Assembly (NCBI GenBank): GCA_039814575.1
Contig: JBCCAY010000018.1
Span: forward strand, 1 to 64,000
Source: MED-G105 sp039814575
GTDB taxonomy: Bacteria; Pseudomonadota; Alphaproteobacteria; Caulobacterales; Parvularculaceae
Reading direction: 5' to 3'
DNA length: 64,000 nucleotides
The stretch's first letter is position 1; each line of letters starts with the position of its first letter. Below, piece after piece: positions 52,962 through 61,017 of the stretch. The notes under the pieces are model-generated. The model had not been told where the DNA came from, did no database searches, and saw nothing but the letters and a program-made list of their open reading frames with translations. The translations under genes and the position numbers were made by a program.

Positions 52962-53759
52962 CTACACCCGCCGATAGGCGCTCGCGTCCACGCGAAACTG
53001 AATAATATCATCTATACGGAAGATTTCGCCGGTCGCTTCTACGGCGTCCGCGACAAGCGGCAAAATCTCCTCGCCGAGGGCTTCGCCGCCTGCATCCGTC
53101 ATTAGCAACACGGCTTCACGGCCGTCTTTGGTGCGCGCCCAAAAGCTCGGCGGCACGCCGCCGCGGATGCACAGGCTCGCGCAAGCCTTATGCGTGCGCC
53201 CGCGCGCAGGGCGCATCACGCCGAAAAAGCACTTCGTATCCATGACCGTGCCGCGCAAGGTCGCCTGGCCGAGGCTTTCCACGGTGGGGCCGGGCGCGCG
53301 GCTCGCGGCGAGGGCGGGCGCCGGCTCCAGCCATTTGTCGAGCAAGAGCGGCACTTCCAGCATCTGCCGGCCTTTGCGTTCTATCAACACGCCGGACGCG
53401 GTGACGGCGCGACCGTCCACTGCCTCGACGGCGAGACCGCTCGTGCACTTGCCTTCCGCGACAACGAGCGTTGTGCGCACGCCGGAAGGCGCTGCGGCGT
53501 CGGGCGTACGGATGATTGGGTACGGCCCGCGCGTGAGATAGCCTCTCACCGTATGCGTTGCGCCGGTGTTCCAACTGCCGGCGCCGGGGTCGCTGAGGTT
53601 TGACGCGACGGCGTAGGCGCCGCCGGCGGCCGCGAGGCCGCGCGCCGGCAAGGCGCCTATGAGAAAACGACGGTCAACGGACGGCGCCGGCGCCCAGCCG
53701 ATGAACATCTCATTAGGATCGCGCTTTTTCGGGTCGAGAACGCCTTTTTCCAACGCCAT
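52962..53759 (-). CDS. Hypothetical protein with conserved Cys/His motif, partner of the Rieske fusion
   Basis: This 265-residue protein belongs to no family I recognise. Near the N-terminus is IGWAPAPSVDRRFLIGALPARGLAAAGGAYAV (pieces: DRRFLIGALPARG), a likely membrane anchor or export segment. The C-terminal half has GTVMDTKCFFGVM, GRTHKACASLCIRGGVPP and EILPLVADAV. The spacing C...H..C...C looks like a metal or cofactor site. It starts four bases after the ferric-reductase/Rieske gene, so it probably works with that redox protein, perhaps as an extracytoplasmic electron carrier or cofactor-binding subunit. Confidence 0.6.
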   Translation of the reverse strand: MALEKGVLDPKKRDPNEMFIGWAPAPSVDRRFLIGALPARGLAAAGGAYAVASNLSDPGAGSWNTGATHTVRGYLTRGPYPIIRTPDAAAPSGVRTTLVVAEGKCTSGLAVEAVDGRAVTASGVLIERKGRQMLEVPLLLDKWLEPAPALAASRAPGPTVESLGQATLRGTVMDTKCFFGVMRPARGRTHKACASLCIRGGVPPSFWARTKDGREAVLLMTDAGGEALGEEILPLVADAVEATGEIFRIDDIIQFRVDASAYRRV

Positions 53760-53762
53760 CGC

Positions 53763-54818
53763 TCAGGCCCTCTCATTGATGCGCGCCGGCCGCGCTTTCT
53801 CGCCCGGTTTATTGGCCTTCGGATCAACCAGAATAATCCCGTCCTCGATGCGCACATTGTAGGTCGCGATCTTCTCCGTGAAGGGCGGCGGCGAGACGCC
53901 GTCTTCGGGCCGATATTGCCAGCCATGCCACGGACAGGTGATGCAGCCGTCGACAATGCGGCCTTCACCTAAGGGGCCGTTTTGGTGGCGACAGACATTG
54001 GTGACGGCGGCGATTTTGCCCTCATAGCGAAAGACGGCGACGCGCTCGCCGTTCGGCATCGGCGCGATGACGGCGCGACCTTCTTCAATGTCTTGGGGCG
54101 CGCAAACGCGCACCCAATCGCCTTTGCGCGGCTTCGCCATGCGGCCTTCGACGAGGTTTTCTTTAAAGCCGACAAAGACATGTAATCCCGCCACGAGCGC
54201 GAATGCGCCGAGCGTTAGAACGGGATAGATAGCGGCCTTTTCCGTATAGAGAGCGCCGAGCGTCACATGCCCGACGAGGACGGCGTAGGCTGGATAAACG
54301 AGCATATGCAGCGCCTTCCAGACGGGCGCTGACAAATTATTGAGCCAGAAATCATGGCTTGTCGCCGCCATCAAAAAGAGGATGACGAAAGCGATGAGCC
54401 CGAAGATTTCAAACGGAAGGCCGTCGACCGCGTCATAGCGGCCATTGCCGATAAAGAGCGATAAGAACGGGTTGATAGGGCCGCCGCCATGATACCAAAG
54501 AAGCGATAAGCCGAAATGGGCGAGGGCGATTGTGAAGGTGAGGACGCCGAGGTGTCGGCGATTATAGAGGAACGGATTAAATCGCGGGGTGAGCCGCGCC
54601 AAGGGGCCGATTGTCAAAAGACCGGTGAGCATCGCGAAGGCGGCGGTTCCAAGCCCCCTTATTAGAAGCACGACCGGGTCGGCGGCATTGCCGGACGGGT
54701 GAACTTGTAAACCGACCACAACGAACACGCCCAGAAAAACGGCCACAGCCGCCAATACATAGGCGTCGTAAACGAGCTTATTTTTGTTCCACTGAACGGC
54801 TTGGTACTGATGACCCAC
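53763..54818 (-). CDS. Ferric-reductase-like transmembrane / Rieske [2Fe-2S] fusion protein
   Basis: This protein has about 351 residues from the GTG at 54818, which has GGAG upstream; a TTG at 54863 would overlap the preceding small gene. Residues about 15-235 form a six- to seven-helix ferric-reductase-like domain with haem-ligand-type His residues (RRHLGVLTFTIALAHFGLSL in part, LHMLVYPAYAVLVGHV). Residues about 245-340 form a Rieske domain with CRHQNGPLGEG and CPWHGWQY giving the C-x-H and C-x2-H ligands. The design implies transfer of electrons across the membrane through haem b to a [2Fe-2S] cluster. Partners and substrate are unknown. It is third in a four-gene operon. Confidence 0.85.
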   Translation of the reverse strand: MGHQYQAVQWNKNKLVYDAYVLAAVAVFLGVFVVVGLQVHPSGNAADPVVLLIRGLGTAAFAMLTGLLTIGPLARLTPRFNPFLYNRRHLGVLTFTIALAHFGLSLLWYHGGGPINPFLSLFIGNGRYDAVDGLPFEIFGLIAFVILFLMAATSHDFWLNNLSAPVWKALHMLVYPAYAVLVGHVTLGALYTEKAAIYPVLTLGAFALVAGLHVFVGFKENLVEGRMAKPRKGDWVRVCAPQDIEEGRAVIAPMPNGERVAVFRYEGKIAAVTNVCRHQNGPLGEGRIVDGCITCPWHGWQYRPEDGVSPPPFTEKIATYNVRIEDGIILVDPKANKPGEKARPARINERA

Positions 54819-54825
54819 GAAGCGT

Positions 54826-54966
54826 CTACTCCAGGATGGCCGCTGGGGGCTCGGAAAACACAACTGTCTCCGGCGCGGCGTTTAACGCGACGATCGCTGC
54901 GGCGACTGTCGTCGGCGCGAGGATAAGCCACATCAACAGGTGCGCCTGGCGCGCGGGTTTTCGCAT
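54826..54966 (-). CDS. 46-residue single-helix membrane protein
   Basis: The frame reads MRKPARQAHLLMWLILAPTT and continues with VAAAIVALNAAPETVV and a short acidic end. It has one membrane helix with a positively charged cytoplasmic start. AAGG lies just before the ATG at 54966. It fills the gap between the 79-residue membrane protein and the ferric-reductase/Rieske gene with 14 and 7 bp spacing, which supports a real gene. It is probably a small structural subunit of that complex. Confidence 0.62.
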   Translation of the reverse strand: MRKPARQAHLLMWLILAPTTVAAAIVALNAAPETVVFSEPPAAILE

Positions 54967-54980
54967 TTTTGTGCCTTACG

Positions 54981-55220
54981 TTAGCTATCTATCGGGGCGT
55001 TGATTTTTCGGAAGGATAGGGCGCGAACGATGATCGCCGGCCAGAGGCCGATAACGCCGGGTAGAATAGCCAGCCTGAAGAATAGGCCCGAGCCGCGCGC
55101 AGCGTGGTCGAGACGCGGGGCTCCGAATAAAATAAATGGAACGCCGACGACGCCGCCGATCGCCAGATAAGCGCCGGCCGTCATTAGTATTGCGTTTGCG
55201 GTTTCAACCGACACGCTCAT
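54981..55220 (-). CDS. 79-residue two-helix membrane protein
   Basis: This small protein starts MSVSVETANAILMTAGAYLA and has two helices separated by FGAPRLDHAARGSG. The pattern GAPRLDHAARGSGLFFRLAI (in part) looks like a conserved family I have no name for. A GGGG ribosome site precedes the ATG. It is the first gene of the minus-strand operon with the 46-residue protein, the Rieske fusion and the Cys/His protein, so it is probably part of the same membrane complex. Confidence 0.65.
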   Translation of the reverse strand: MSVSVETANAILMTAGAYLAIGGVVGVPFILFGAPRLDHAARGSGLFFRLAILPGVIGLWPAIIVRALSFRKINAPIDS

Positions 55221-55519
55221 CGCCCCACATGAACGGCGCTTACTCTCAGTAGGCCGTAGGGCCTTTCCGAAAGCGCGCCTTAAGCGTCGGTATAACCCGA
55301 CGACTCATTCGCCCTTTCCATGCAGCCTAGCAGATCCAGGGCGTCATGCTATGGCGCGCTGATCACAATCATCGCAATCGAACGCTGTTCTGCGGCGTTA
55401 ACCTATTGCGCTGGTTGTATGATGCAGCGCCCAAGCGCCGGATACGCGTTGTTGCGATCGCTTTTCGCCCTGGGCGCATGGTGCGCAGAGGCTCTTTGCT
55501 GGTGCGTGTTGTCGTCTTT
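55221..55519. other. Intergenic region, no gene seen
   Basis: This is about 300 bp between the msrA stop and the start of the small-membrane-protein operon. Short frames exist on both strands, but none has a good start site or recognisable sequence. The right side should contain no promoter for msrA, which runs away from it; the left side holds the operon promoter. No clear terminator for msrA is visible. Confidence 0.45.
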
Positions 55520-56020
55520 TCAAAGCGTCCAGTCCGGCCGAATAAAGTGACAGGTATAGCCGTTCGGGAAGCGTTCCAGATAATCCTGGTGAGCATCTTC
55601 CGCCCGTGTGTACGCCGCTTCGGGGGAGAGTTCGGTGGTGACCGGCCCTGGCCATTTGCCCGACGCGTTGACGGCGGCGATGACTTTCTCCGCCGTCTCT
55701 TTTTGCGCTGCGTCCAGATAAAAGATCGCCGAGCGATATTGCGTGCCGCGGTCATTGCCTTGGCGATCCTTCGTCGACGGATCATGAATTTGGAAGAAGA
55801 ATTCCAACACCGCTTCGTAACTTGTCACGGCGGGGTCGAACTCGATCTTTATGGCCTCGGCGTGGCCGGTGGTTCCGGTTTTAACGTCATTATACGTCGG
55901 ATTGGCGAGCGCGCCGCCGGTATAACCGACTTCCGTGGCGACGACGCCTTTTTGTTTGCGGAAGAGGTCTTCCATGCCCCAGAAGCAGCCGCCCGCTAAG
56001 ATCGCCGTTTCACTCGTCAT
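55520..56020 (-). CDS. msrA: Peptide methionine-(S)-S-oxide reductase
   Basis: This 166-residue enzyme starts at the ATG at 56020, which has GGAGGCG upstream; a codon at 56032 is less likely. It reduces Met-S-sulfoxide in oxidised proteins. The catalytic Cys is in GGCFWGMEDLF, and the family segments GVVATEVGYTGG, HAEAIKIEFDP and DRGTQYRSAIF follow. It lies 15 bp after trxB, whose product recycles thioredoxin, the reductant for MsrA. Confidence 0.95.
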   Translation of the reverse strand: MTSETAILAGGCFWGMEDLFRKQKGVVATEVGYTGGALANPTYNDVKTGTTGHAEAIKIEFDPAVTSYEAVLEFFFQIHDPSTKDRQGNDRGTQYRSAIFYLDAAQKETAEKVIAAVNASGKWPGPVTTELSPEAAYTRAEDAHQDYLERFPNGYTCHFIRPDWTL

Positions 56021-56035
56021 GATCGCCTCCAAAAA

Positions 56036-56977
56036 TTATGCGCCGAAATCACGGCCTGCGAGATAACGCTCCGCTTCAAGCGCGGCCATACAGCCCATGC
56101 CGGCCGCCGTCACCGCTTGCCGGTATATGTCGTCCGTGACGTCGCCGGCGGCGTAAACGCCTTCAATTTCCGTCGCCGTGGAGTCCGCTTCCGTGACGAG
56201 ATAGCCATGGTCTTTCATATCGAGTTTGCCGTCAAAGAGCGCGGTCGCCGGCTGGTGGCCGATGGCGACAAAAACGCCGTCCGCAGCGATCTCCTGGGGT
56301 TCGCCCGTTTGCGCGTGTTTCAGACGCGCGCCGGTGACGCCCAAGGGCTCCTGGTCGCCAAGGATCTCGTCGACTTGATGATCCCAGATGATCCGTACAT
56401 TGTCTTTCGCGATGAGACGGTCTTGCAAGATTTTCTCCGCCCGCAGCGTGTCGCGGCGGTGAACGAGGGTCACTGATTTTGCGAGACCTGAAAGATAAAG
56501 GGCTTCTTCCACAGCGGTGTTGCCGCCGCCGACGACGATGACGTCTTTGTTGCGATAGAAAAATCCGTCGCAGGTGGCGCAGGCCGATACGCCGAAGCCT
56601 TGGAATTTTTCTTCTGACGGCAGCCCGAGCCATTTCGCCTGGGCGCCGGTGGCGATGATGAGGGCGTCGGTTTCATAGGTTTCGCCGCTGTCGCCGGTGA
56701 GCTTCAAGGGGCGGGCGGTTAGATCAACGTCGGTGATGAGGTCGGCGACGAATTGCGCGCCTACGTGCTCAGCCTGCTTTTGCATTTGCTCCATCAGCCA
56801 CGGGCCTTGGATGACGTCCGCGAAGCCTGGGTAGTTCTCCACTTCGGTTGTAATCGTCATCTGGCCGCCGGGTTGGAGGCCATGGACGACGACGGGCTCT
56901 AAGCCGGCGCGCGCGGTGTAAATCGCCGCGGTGAGGCCGGCCGCGCCGGAGCCCAAAATTAAGACCTTCGTTTTCAT
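56036..56977 (-). CDS. trxB: Thioredoxin-disulfide reductase
   Basis: This 313-residue FAD/NADPH enzyme keeps thioredoxin reduced. The FAD motif GSGAAGLTAAIYTARAG, the redox pair CATCDGFFY, the NADPH motif GGGNTAVEEALYLS and the C-terminal VYAAGDVTDDIYRQAVTAAG (20 residues) are complete. The length is normal. Cotranscription with msrA gives a thioredoxin-dependent repair unit. Confidence 0.96.
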   Translation of the reverse strand: MKTKVLILGSGAAGLTAAIYTARAGLEPVVVHGLQPGGQMTITTEVENYPGFADVIQGPWLMEQMQKQAEHVGAQFVADLITDVDLTARPLKLTGDSGETYETDALIIATGAQAKWLGLPSEEKFQGFGVSACATCDGFFYRNKDVIVVGGGNTAVEEALYLSGLAKSVTLVHRRDTLRAEKILQDRLIAKDNVRIIWDHQVDEILGDQEPLGVTGARLKHAQTGEPQEIAADGVFVAIGHQPATALFDGKLDMKDHGYLVTEADSTATEIEGVYAAGDVTDDIYRQAVTAAGMGCMAALEAERYLAGRDFGA

Positions 56978-57225
56978 TCCCCGCGCTCCTCGGCACTTTC
57001 TGATCGTCGGCGCTTCGCCGGCGCCTCAGTTCTTTTCGTAATTCATCAGTGGCGGCGGATATGGCGGCTTCGCGCGCGCGCCGCAAGGGCGATCAGCGCC
57101 GTCGCCGCCGCGCCTAACGTTCACAAGCGTTTGATGTCGTCCACGATCTTACCTCCCTTCGTCATCAACTGCGCCGCGACATCGCGCGGCGCGGCGGTCG
57201 GTCCTACTGTCCATACGACCTGCTT

Positions 57226-58155
57226 ATGGAGCCGATATCGGGAATGCCGAGCTTACGGGCGAAACTCATCAACCGCCTTGTGCGGCGATCGTTTAAGTCA
57301 CTGCCTTTGGCGGATATGGAGCCGTCCGCCGTGCGCGCCCACGTGGACGCCCTGAACGGCGGCGTCGCCAGACTTCGAGCGCTGGCGCCTGTTCGCGGCG
57401 TTTCAATCGAAACGGTGGCGGCGCCTATCGCGGGCGAATGGCAACGCCCAGAGGCGCACACAACGGATCGCGTTATCCTCTACCTACACGGCGGCGGCTA
57501 TGTCTTTTGTTCGCCGCGCACGCACCGGTCGCTGACGGTCGCGCTCGCGAAGATGACAAATGCCCCTGTTTTTTCATTGGATTACCGATTGGCGCCCGAA
57601 CATCCGTGCCCAGCGGCGATCGAGGACGCTGTAGCGGCTTATGAGATGGTGTTGGCCGCGAGGTATTCGCCAGGGAATGTCTATGTCGGCGGTGATTCGG
57701 CGGGGGGCGGTTTAGCGCTGGCGCTTCTGCAGCGACTGAGGGCCGAAGACCGCCCGATGCCCGGCGGCGCTTTTCTCTATTCGCCCTGGACCGATCTCAC
57801 GGTCAGCGGGCGATCGGCTGTGGAAAACGCAGAGGCGGACGCCATGTTCACGCTCGACACCATTCAGCGCGGCGCTCACCGATATGCTGGCGATTTGCCC
57901 TTGGACGATCCGCGCGTTTCGCCTTTGTTCGGTTCATTTAAGGGCTTGCCGCCTTTGCTTATTTTCGCAAGCGCCGATGAAATCCTGAGAGACGACGCGG
58001 TGAGACTGCATGACGCCGCGTCGGCGGAAGGCATCGACTCGACCCTTATTGTTGAAGACGGCCTCGTTCACGTTTGGCCGGTTTTCTATCCTTTGATGCC
58101 TGAGGCGAGAGAAACGATCGCTACGACGGCGGACTTTGTTGCAAAGAGCGCTTAA
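57226..58155 (+). CDS. Alpha/beta hydrolase of the hormone-sensitive lipase family
   Basis: This 309-residue esterase has the HSL oxyanion motif HGGGYVFCSPRTHRSL and nucleophile Ser in GGDSAGGGLA. The acid is probably Asp in FASADEILRDDA and the His is in GLVHVWPVF. Such enzymes hydrolyse short- to medium-chain esters. The first 60 residues form the usual cap. It is a single gene, opposite in direction to trxB-msrA and tail-to-tail with the glycine-zipper lipoprotein. No secretion signal is seen, so it is cytoplasmic. Confidence 0.88.
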   Translation: MEPISGMPSLRAKLINRLVRRSFKSLPLADMEPSAVRAHVDALNGGVARLRALAPVRGVSIETVAAPIAGEWQRPEAHTTDRVILYLHGGGYVFCSPRTHRSLTVALAKMTNAPVFSLDYRLAPEHPCPAAIEDAVAAYEMVLAARYSPGNVYVGGDSAGGGLALALLQRLRAEDRPMPGGAFLYSPWTDLTVSGRSAVENAEADAMFTLDTIQRGAHRYAGDLPLDDPRVSPLFGSFKGLPPLLIFASADEILRDDAVRLHDAASAEGIDSTLIVEDGLVHVWPVFYPLMPEARETIATTADFVAKSA

Positions 58156-58167
58156 AAAAGGGCGCAG

Positions 58168-58196
58168 AAAAAATGAGGCGCTCCGAAGAGCGCCTC
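58168..58196 (-). terminator. Rho-independent terminator of the glycine-zipper gene
   Basis: On the minus strand GAGGCGCTC-TTCG-GAGCGCCTC forms a perfect 9-bp stem with a tetraloop, followed by ATTTTTT. It lies about 50 bases past the lipoprotein gene's stop. The converging esterase transcript would share the hairpin but has no T-run. Confidence 0.85.
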
Positions 58197-58248
58197 ACAC
58201 CATCCCCGCTAGACCGATGTCCCCCAAAGGTCCGAAGGGTGTTCTTTT

Positions 58249-58605
58249 CTAACGCGGTTGGCGACTGCCATAGCGACGGAATTGGCCGTCTTCCCAATAG
58301 GTGTCGCCGTATTCCGGGTCTTCGTAGTAATAGCGATCATAGCGACCGTCATAGCGTCTACGGCCGTGGTCCCGAGCGCGCCCGAAACAAGTGCCGGCGC
58401 GGGAACACCCTTGATAGGCGCCAAGCGCCGCGCCGATAAGCGCGCCCGCCGCCGCGCCGGTGCCAGGACGGCCGGCGAAAATCTGACCAGCCACAGCGCC
58501 GCCCGCGGCGCCGAGCCCCGCGCCGTAAAGCGCGCCTTCGCCTGTTGACTGACATCCCGCCGCCGCCATGCCGAGAGCTGCTGCGCCAATCACTACGTTC
58601 TTCAT
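58249..58605 (-). CDS. Glycine-zipper lipoprotein
   Basis: This is a 118-residue envelope protein. The signal peptide MKNVVIGAAALGMAAAGC ends in a lipobox with Cys18. A Gly-rich glycine-zipper stretch (GALYGAGLGAAGGAVAG, GTGAAAGALIGAALGAYQG) can insert in membranes. The C-terminus is rich in Tyr, Arg and Asp (YDGRYDRYYYEDPEYGD). It resembles SlyB/OmpA-linked glycine-zipper lipoproteins and similar YMGG-type proteins; the role is probably structural in the outer membrane. Confidence 0.75.
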   Translation of the reverse strand: MKNVVIGAAALGMAAAGCQSTGEGALYGAGLGAAGGAVAGQIFAGRPGTGAAAGALIGAALGAYQGCSRAGTCFGRARDHGRRRYDGRYDRYYYEDPEYGDTYWEDGQFRRYGSRQPR

Positions 58606-58896
58606 TTGTCGGTCTCCATTGCCATGTTGTCATTCGGCCCGATCCCATCCGCGCAACTCACGGCCCTCGCGACCAACGCATGCAAGGGGAAGATCGAACC
58701 GGCGCCCATCGGCGAATAACCCGCATCGCCCGCGCCCGTGATGATTAACCGTTGCAAGGCGGCTCGGCGATATTAGGGCGGCGCGCGCCCTAATATCGCC
58801 GCGATTCTCTCCGCTAGCCGCATTTCGGACATTGTTAACGCCGCGCCCTTTAAAACGGGGGCTGATCTTTAATCGGTTTTTCCGGAAGCGAGCGGC
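58606..58896. other. Intergenic region with a long perfect hairpin
   Basis: These 290 bp lie between two divergent genes. No frame with coding character was seen. It includes the 16-bp perfect hairpin at 58765-58801 and an AT-rich stretch (58825-58885) that probably contains the promoter of the downstream glycosyltransferase gene. Confidence 0.45.
58765..58801. repeat. Perfect 16-bp inverted repeat with 5-base loop
   Basis: CGGCGATATTAGGGCG (58765-58780) pairs fully with its complement at 58786-58801 around GCGCG. No T-run follows on either strand. It lies 95 bp upstream of the glycosyltransferase start and 160 bp upstream of the divergent lipoprotein start. Confidence 0.8.
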
Positions 58897-60951
58897 ATGG
58901 ACGCCTCACGGTCCTCTCTTCGACCCTTCTCGTCACCCCGCGCCGGCAGCGATGGCGGCGCGCCGCTTATGCGGGGCATCCTCCTTTCGATGATGATTGT
59001 CGGGCTCGTTGGCGTTTGCTTGGCGGCGCTGTTCTCCAGAACCGGCGCGTTCACGGTCGACGAAGTCATTTATGTGGAGATGGCCGCCGCGATGGCCGAT
59101 GAGGGGCGTCTTTCGTTTCAGCAAATAAAGCTGGACGGCGTTCAGAGCATGAATGGCGGCTACGGCGTTCCGGTGGCCGACGGGCGCGTCGCGTCGCGAT
59201 ACCCGTCCGGATACGCCTTTGTTGCGGCGCCATTTTATAAAGCCTTTGGCGTTGACGGCCTGGTTTTGATGAACGCGCTAAGCGGCGTTGCTTGTGCTTT
59301 CCTCGTGTTTCGTTTGTGCGCCGCCGCCGGTGGGAGGGGGCTCGCGCCAACGCTCGCTGCGGGCATGTTTCTCATCGCAACCATGGCGCCGAATTATCTC
59401 TTCTCGATTTGGCCGCATATGTTGGGGCTCACCTTCGTTTTGGGCGCCGCCTTGCTGGCGTTGCGCAGTGTTGGCGATAGACATGAAGCGGTCAGCGCGT
59501 GCGCCGCTTGGAGAGGGGCGCTCGCCGCCGGCTTGTTGATCGGGTTCGGCGCGTCCGTCCGCGTCGATGTAATTTTCGCAGGGTTCGCCATCCTTTTTTG
59601 GCTGCGCTTCTTTGTTGGTCGCGCCGGCGATCGCCAATCTTTTGCGTTTGTTGGCGGCGTTCTGTCGGGCGTTGTCTTTTGCGCTGTGTTAAACCACGCG
59701 AAGTTCGGCGTTTTTCACCCGTTTTCTTATCAAGAAACAAAGGGCGCCGCCGTGTTTTCTCAGTACACGCTGGCTTTAGCGTTCATTACCGCATCGCTGG
59801 GCGGGTCATTTTTTATCGATGTTCCGTCTGTGGCGAAACGCCTTTGGCGTGCTGCGGAAAGCCGGCTCGCTGTTACGGCGAACCGCTGGGCGGTGATCTC
59901 GATATTCATGATCGCTGTTTGCTTAGCGGTTGCGTTTATTCCATCAGTACAAAAATTAATGAGCGGCTATCTGGTGTTGCTCTTTGATCTGCAATTGCAC
60001 CCAAGCATAGAGGCGCGGGGCGGCGTCGAGCGGGATGCTTTCGGCGTCGTGCAATTCTGGGGCGTTTACAAAAAGGCTTTATTACAAAGTCTCCCGTTTG
60101 CGCCACTCGTCATTTTGGGCGTATTGGCCTATCTGCGGGGAGGGGCGGCGACCGGCGTCCGCGACGCGATTGGCTATCATGATGAGGCGCGCCGCGCCGA
60201 CAGCTTGTTGTGGCTGATCGCTGGCGCGTATGTGACGTTCTATGCGATCAATCGTTGGCACGGCGGTCTCGCGCTCAATTTGCGGTACTTTCTGCCGGTC
60301 GCGGCCATCCTCGCAATTCTCATCGGACGTTTTTTGCCGGCCTTAGCCGCGCATTGCAGCGCGTCGCGGCGCGCTTTTGTTTGGGCGTTTTTGTTTGGGT
60401 TTGGTTCATTCAGCTTGGTGGTTATCGAAACCTTCAAACCCGCGGCTTGGCGGGGCGTGTTGGAAGTTTATCCGCAGCTTTTGCCGGCGCTGGCGCTGTC
60501 CGTGTTTATCGGTATCGCTATGGTGCGCGGGCGGGATTTGGATTGGCGACGGGTCGTTTATGGCGCTGCCTTTGCAATCGGTGCGGCCATTGCGATCAAT
60601 ATGGGCGACGTAAGCCGTGATCGGATTATTCGACACTTGAATGCTGAGGAGGGTGCGATTGCGGCCGCCGCCTTACCGCCGGACGCGCTTGTTATGACGA
60701 GCGATCCCGCTGCGTTCGCCCGGCGCGCTGCGAGCGGTCTAACGGTGCTTTATCCGGGCTTGGATACTGAGGCCGCAACGAGGACGCTCGTGCAAGCGTA
60801 CCGCGACGCCGGTCGATGCGTCGCCGGCCATAGCGCCGGCGCCGCCTACCTAGAAGAACAATTGGGTTATCGTGCCGTTCACCGCTTAAGCGCGGCTGAT
60901 CTTATTGGTTTTGGCGGTTGCGCAAGCACACCGGGGCCGTTGGGTCAATAA
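58897..60951 (+). CDS. Multi-pass membrane glycosyltransferase, GT39/ArnT-like
   Basis: This 684-residue protein has about 11-12 helices. The first extracytoplasmic loop has TVDEVIYVEMAAAMAD, matching the acidic DE catalytic motif of GT-C enzymes (PMT/ArnT type) that use polyprenyl-phosphate sugars. It is followed by RYPSGYAFVAAPFYKAFG, a loop typical of this superfamily. The C-terminal soluble region has no recognised domain. Acceptor and sugar are unknown. With the GT2 enzyme downstream it may belong to a cell-surface glycosylation region that continues beyond the window. Confidence 0.72.
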   Translation: MDASRSSLRPFSSPRAGSDGGAPLMRGILLSMMIVGLVGVCLAALFSRTGAFTVDEVIYVEMAAAMADEGRLSFQQIKLDGVQSMNGGYGVPVADGRVASRYPSGYAFVAAPFYKAFGVDGLVLMNALSGVACAFLVFRLCAAAGGRGLAPTLAAGMFLIATMAPNYLFSIWPHMLGLTFVLGAALLALRSVGDRHEAVSACAAWRGALAAGLLIGFGASVRVDVIFAGFAILFWLRFFVGRAGDRQSFAFVGGVLSGVVFCAVLNHAKFGVFHPFSYQETKGAAVFSQYTLALAFITASLGGSFFIDVPSVAKRLWRAAESRLAVTANRWAVISIFMIAVCLAVAFIPSVQKLMSGYLVLLFDLQLHPSIEARGGVERDAFGVVQFWGVYKKALLQSLPFAPLVILGVLAYLRGGAATGVRDAIGYHDEARRADSLLWLIAGAYVTFYAINRWHGGLALNLRYFLPVAAILAILIGRFLPALAAHCSASRRAFVWAFLFGFGSFSLVVIETFKPAAWRGVLEVYPQLLPALALSVFIGIAMVRGRDLDWRRVVYGAAFAIGAAIAINMGDVSRDRIIRHLNAEEGAIAAAALPPDALVMTSDPAAFARRAASGLTVLYPGLDTEAATRTLVQAYRDAGRCVAGHSAGAAYLEEQLGYRAVHRLSAADLIGFGGCASTPGPLGQ

Positions 60952-61017
60952 TTTTGCGCTAGGACGCGTGCGCCCGTCTAAAGCGTCGAAGAATCTCGTC
61001 CGTTAGCGGATTAGGGA

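Noticed and set aside
55320..55550. 76-residue Cys-rich plus-strand frame
   Set aside because: It has no ribosome site, runs into the msrA 3' end on the other strand and matches nothing known.
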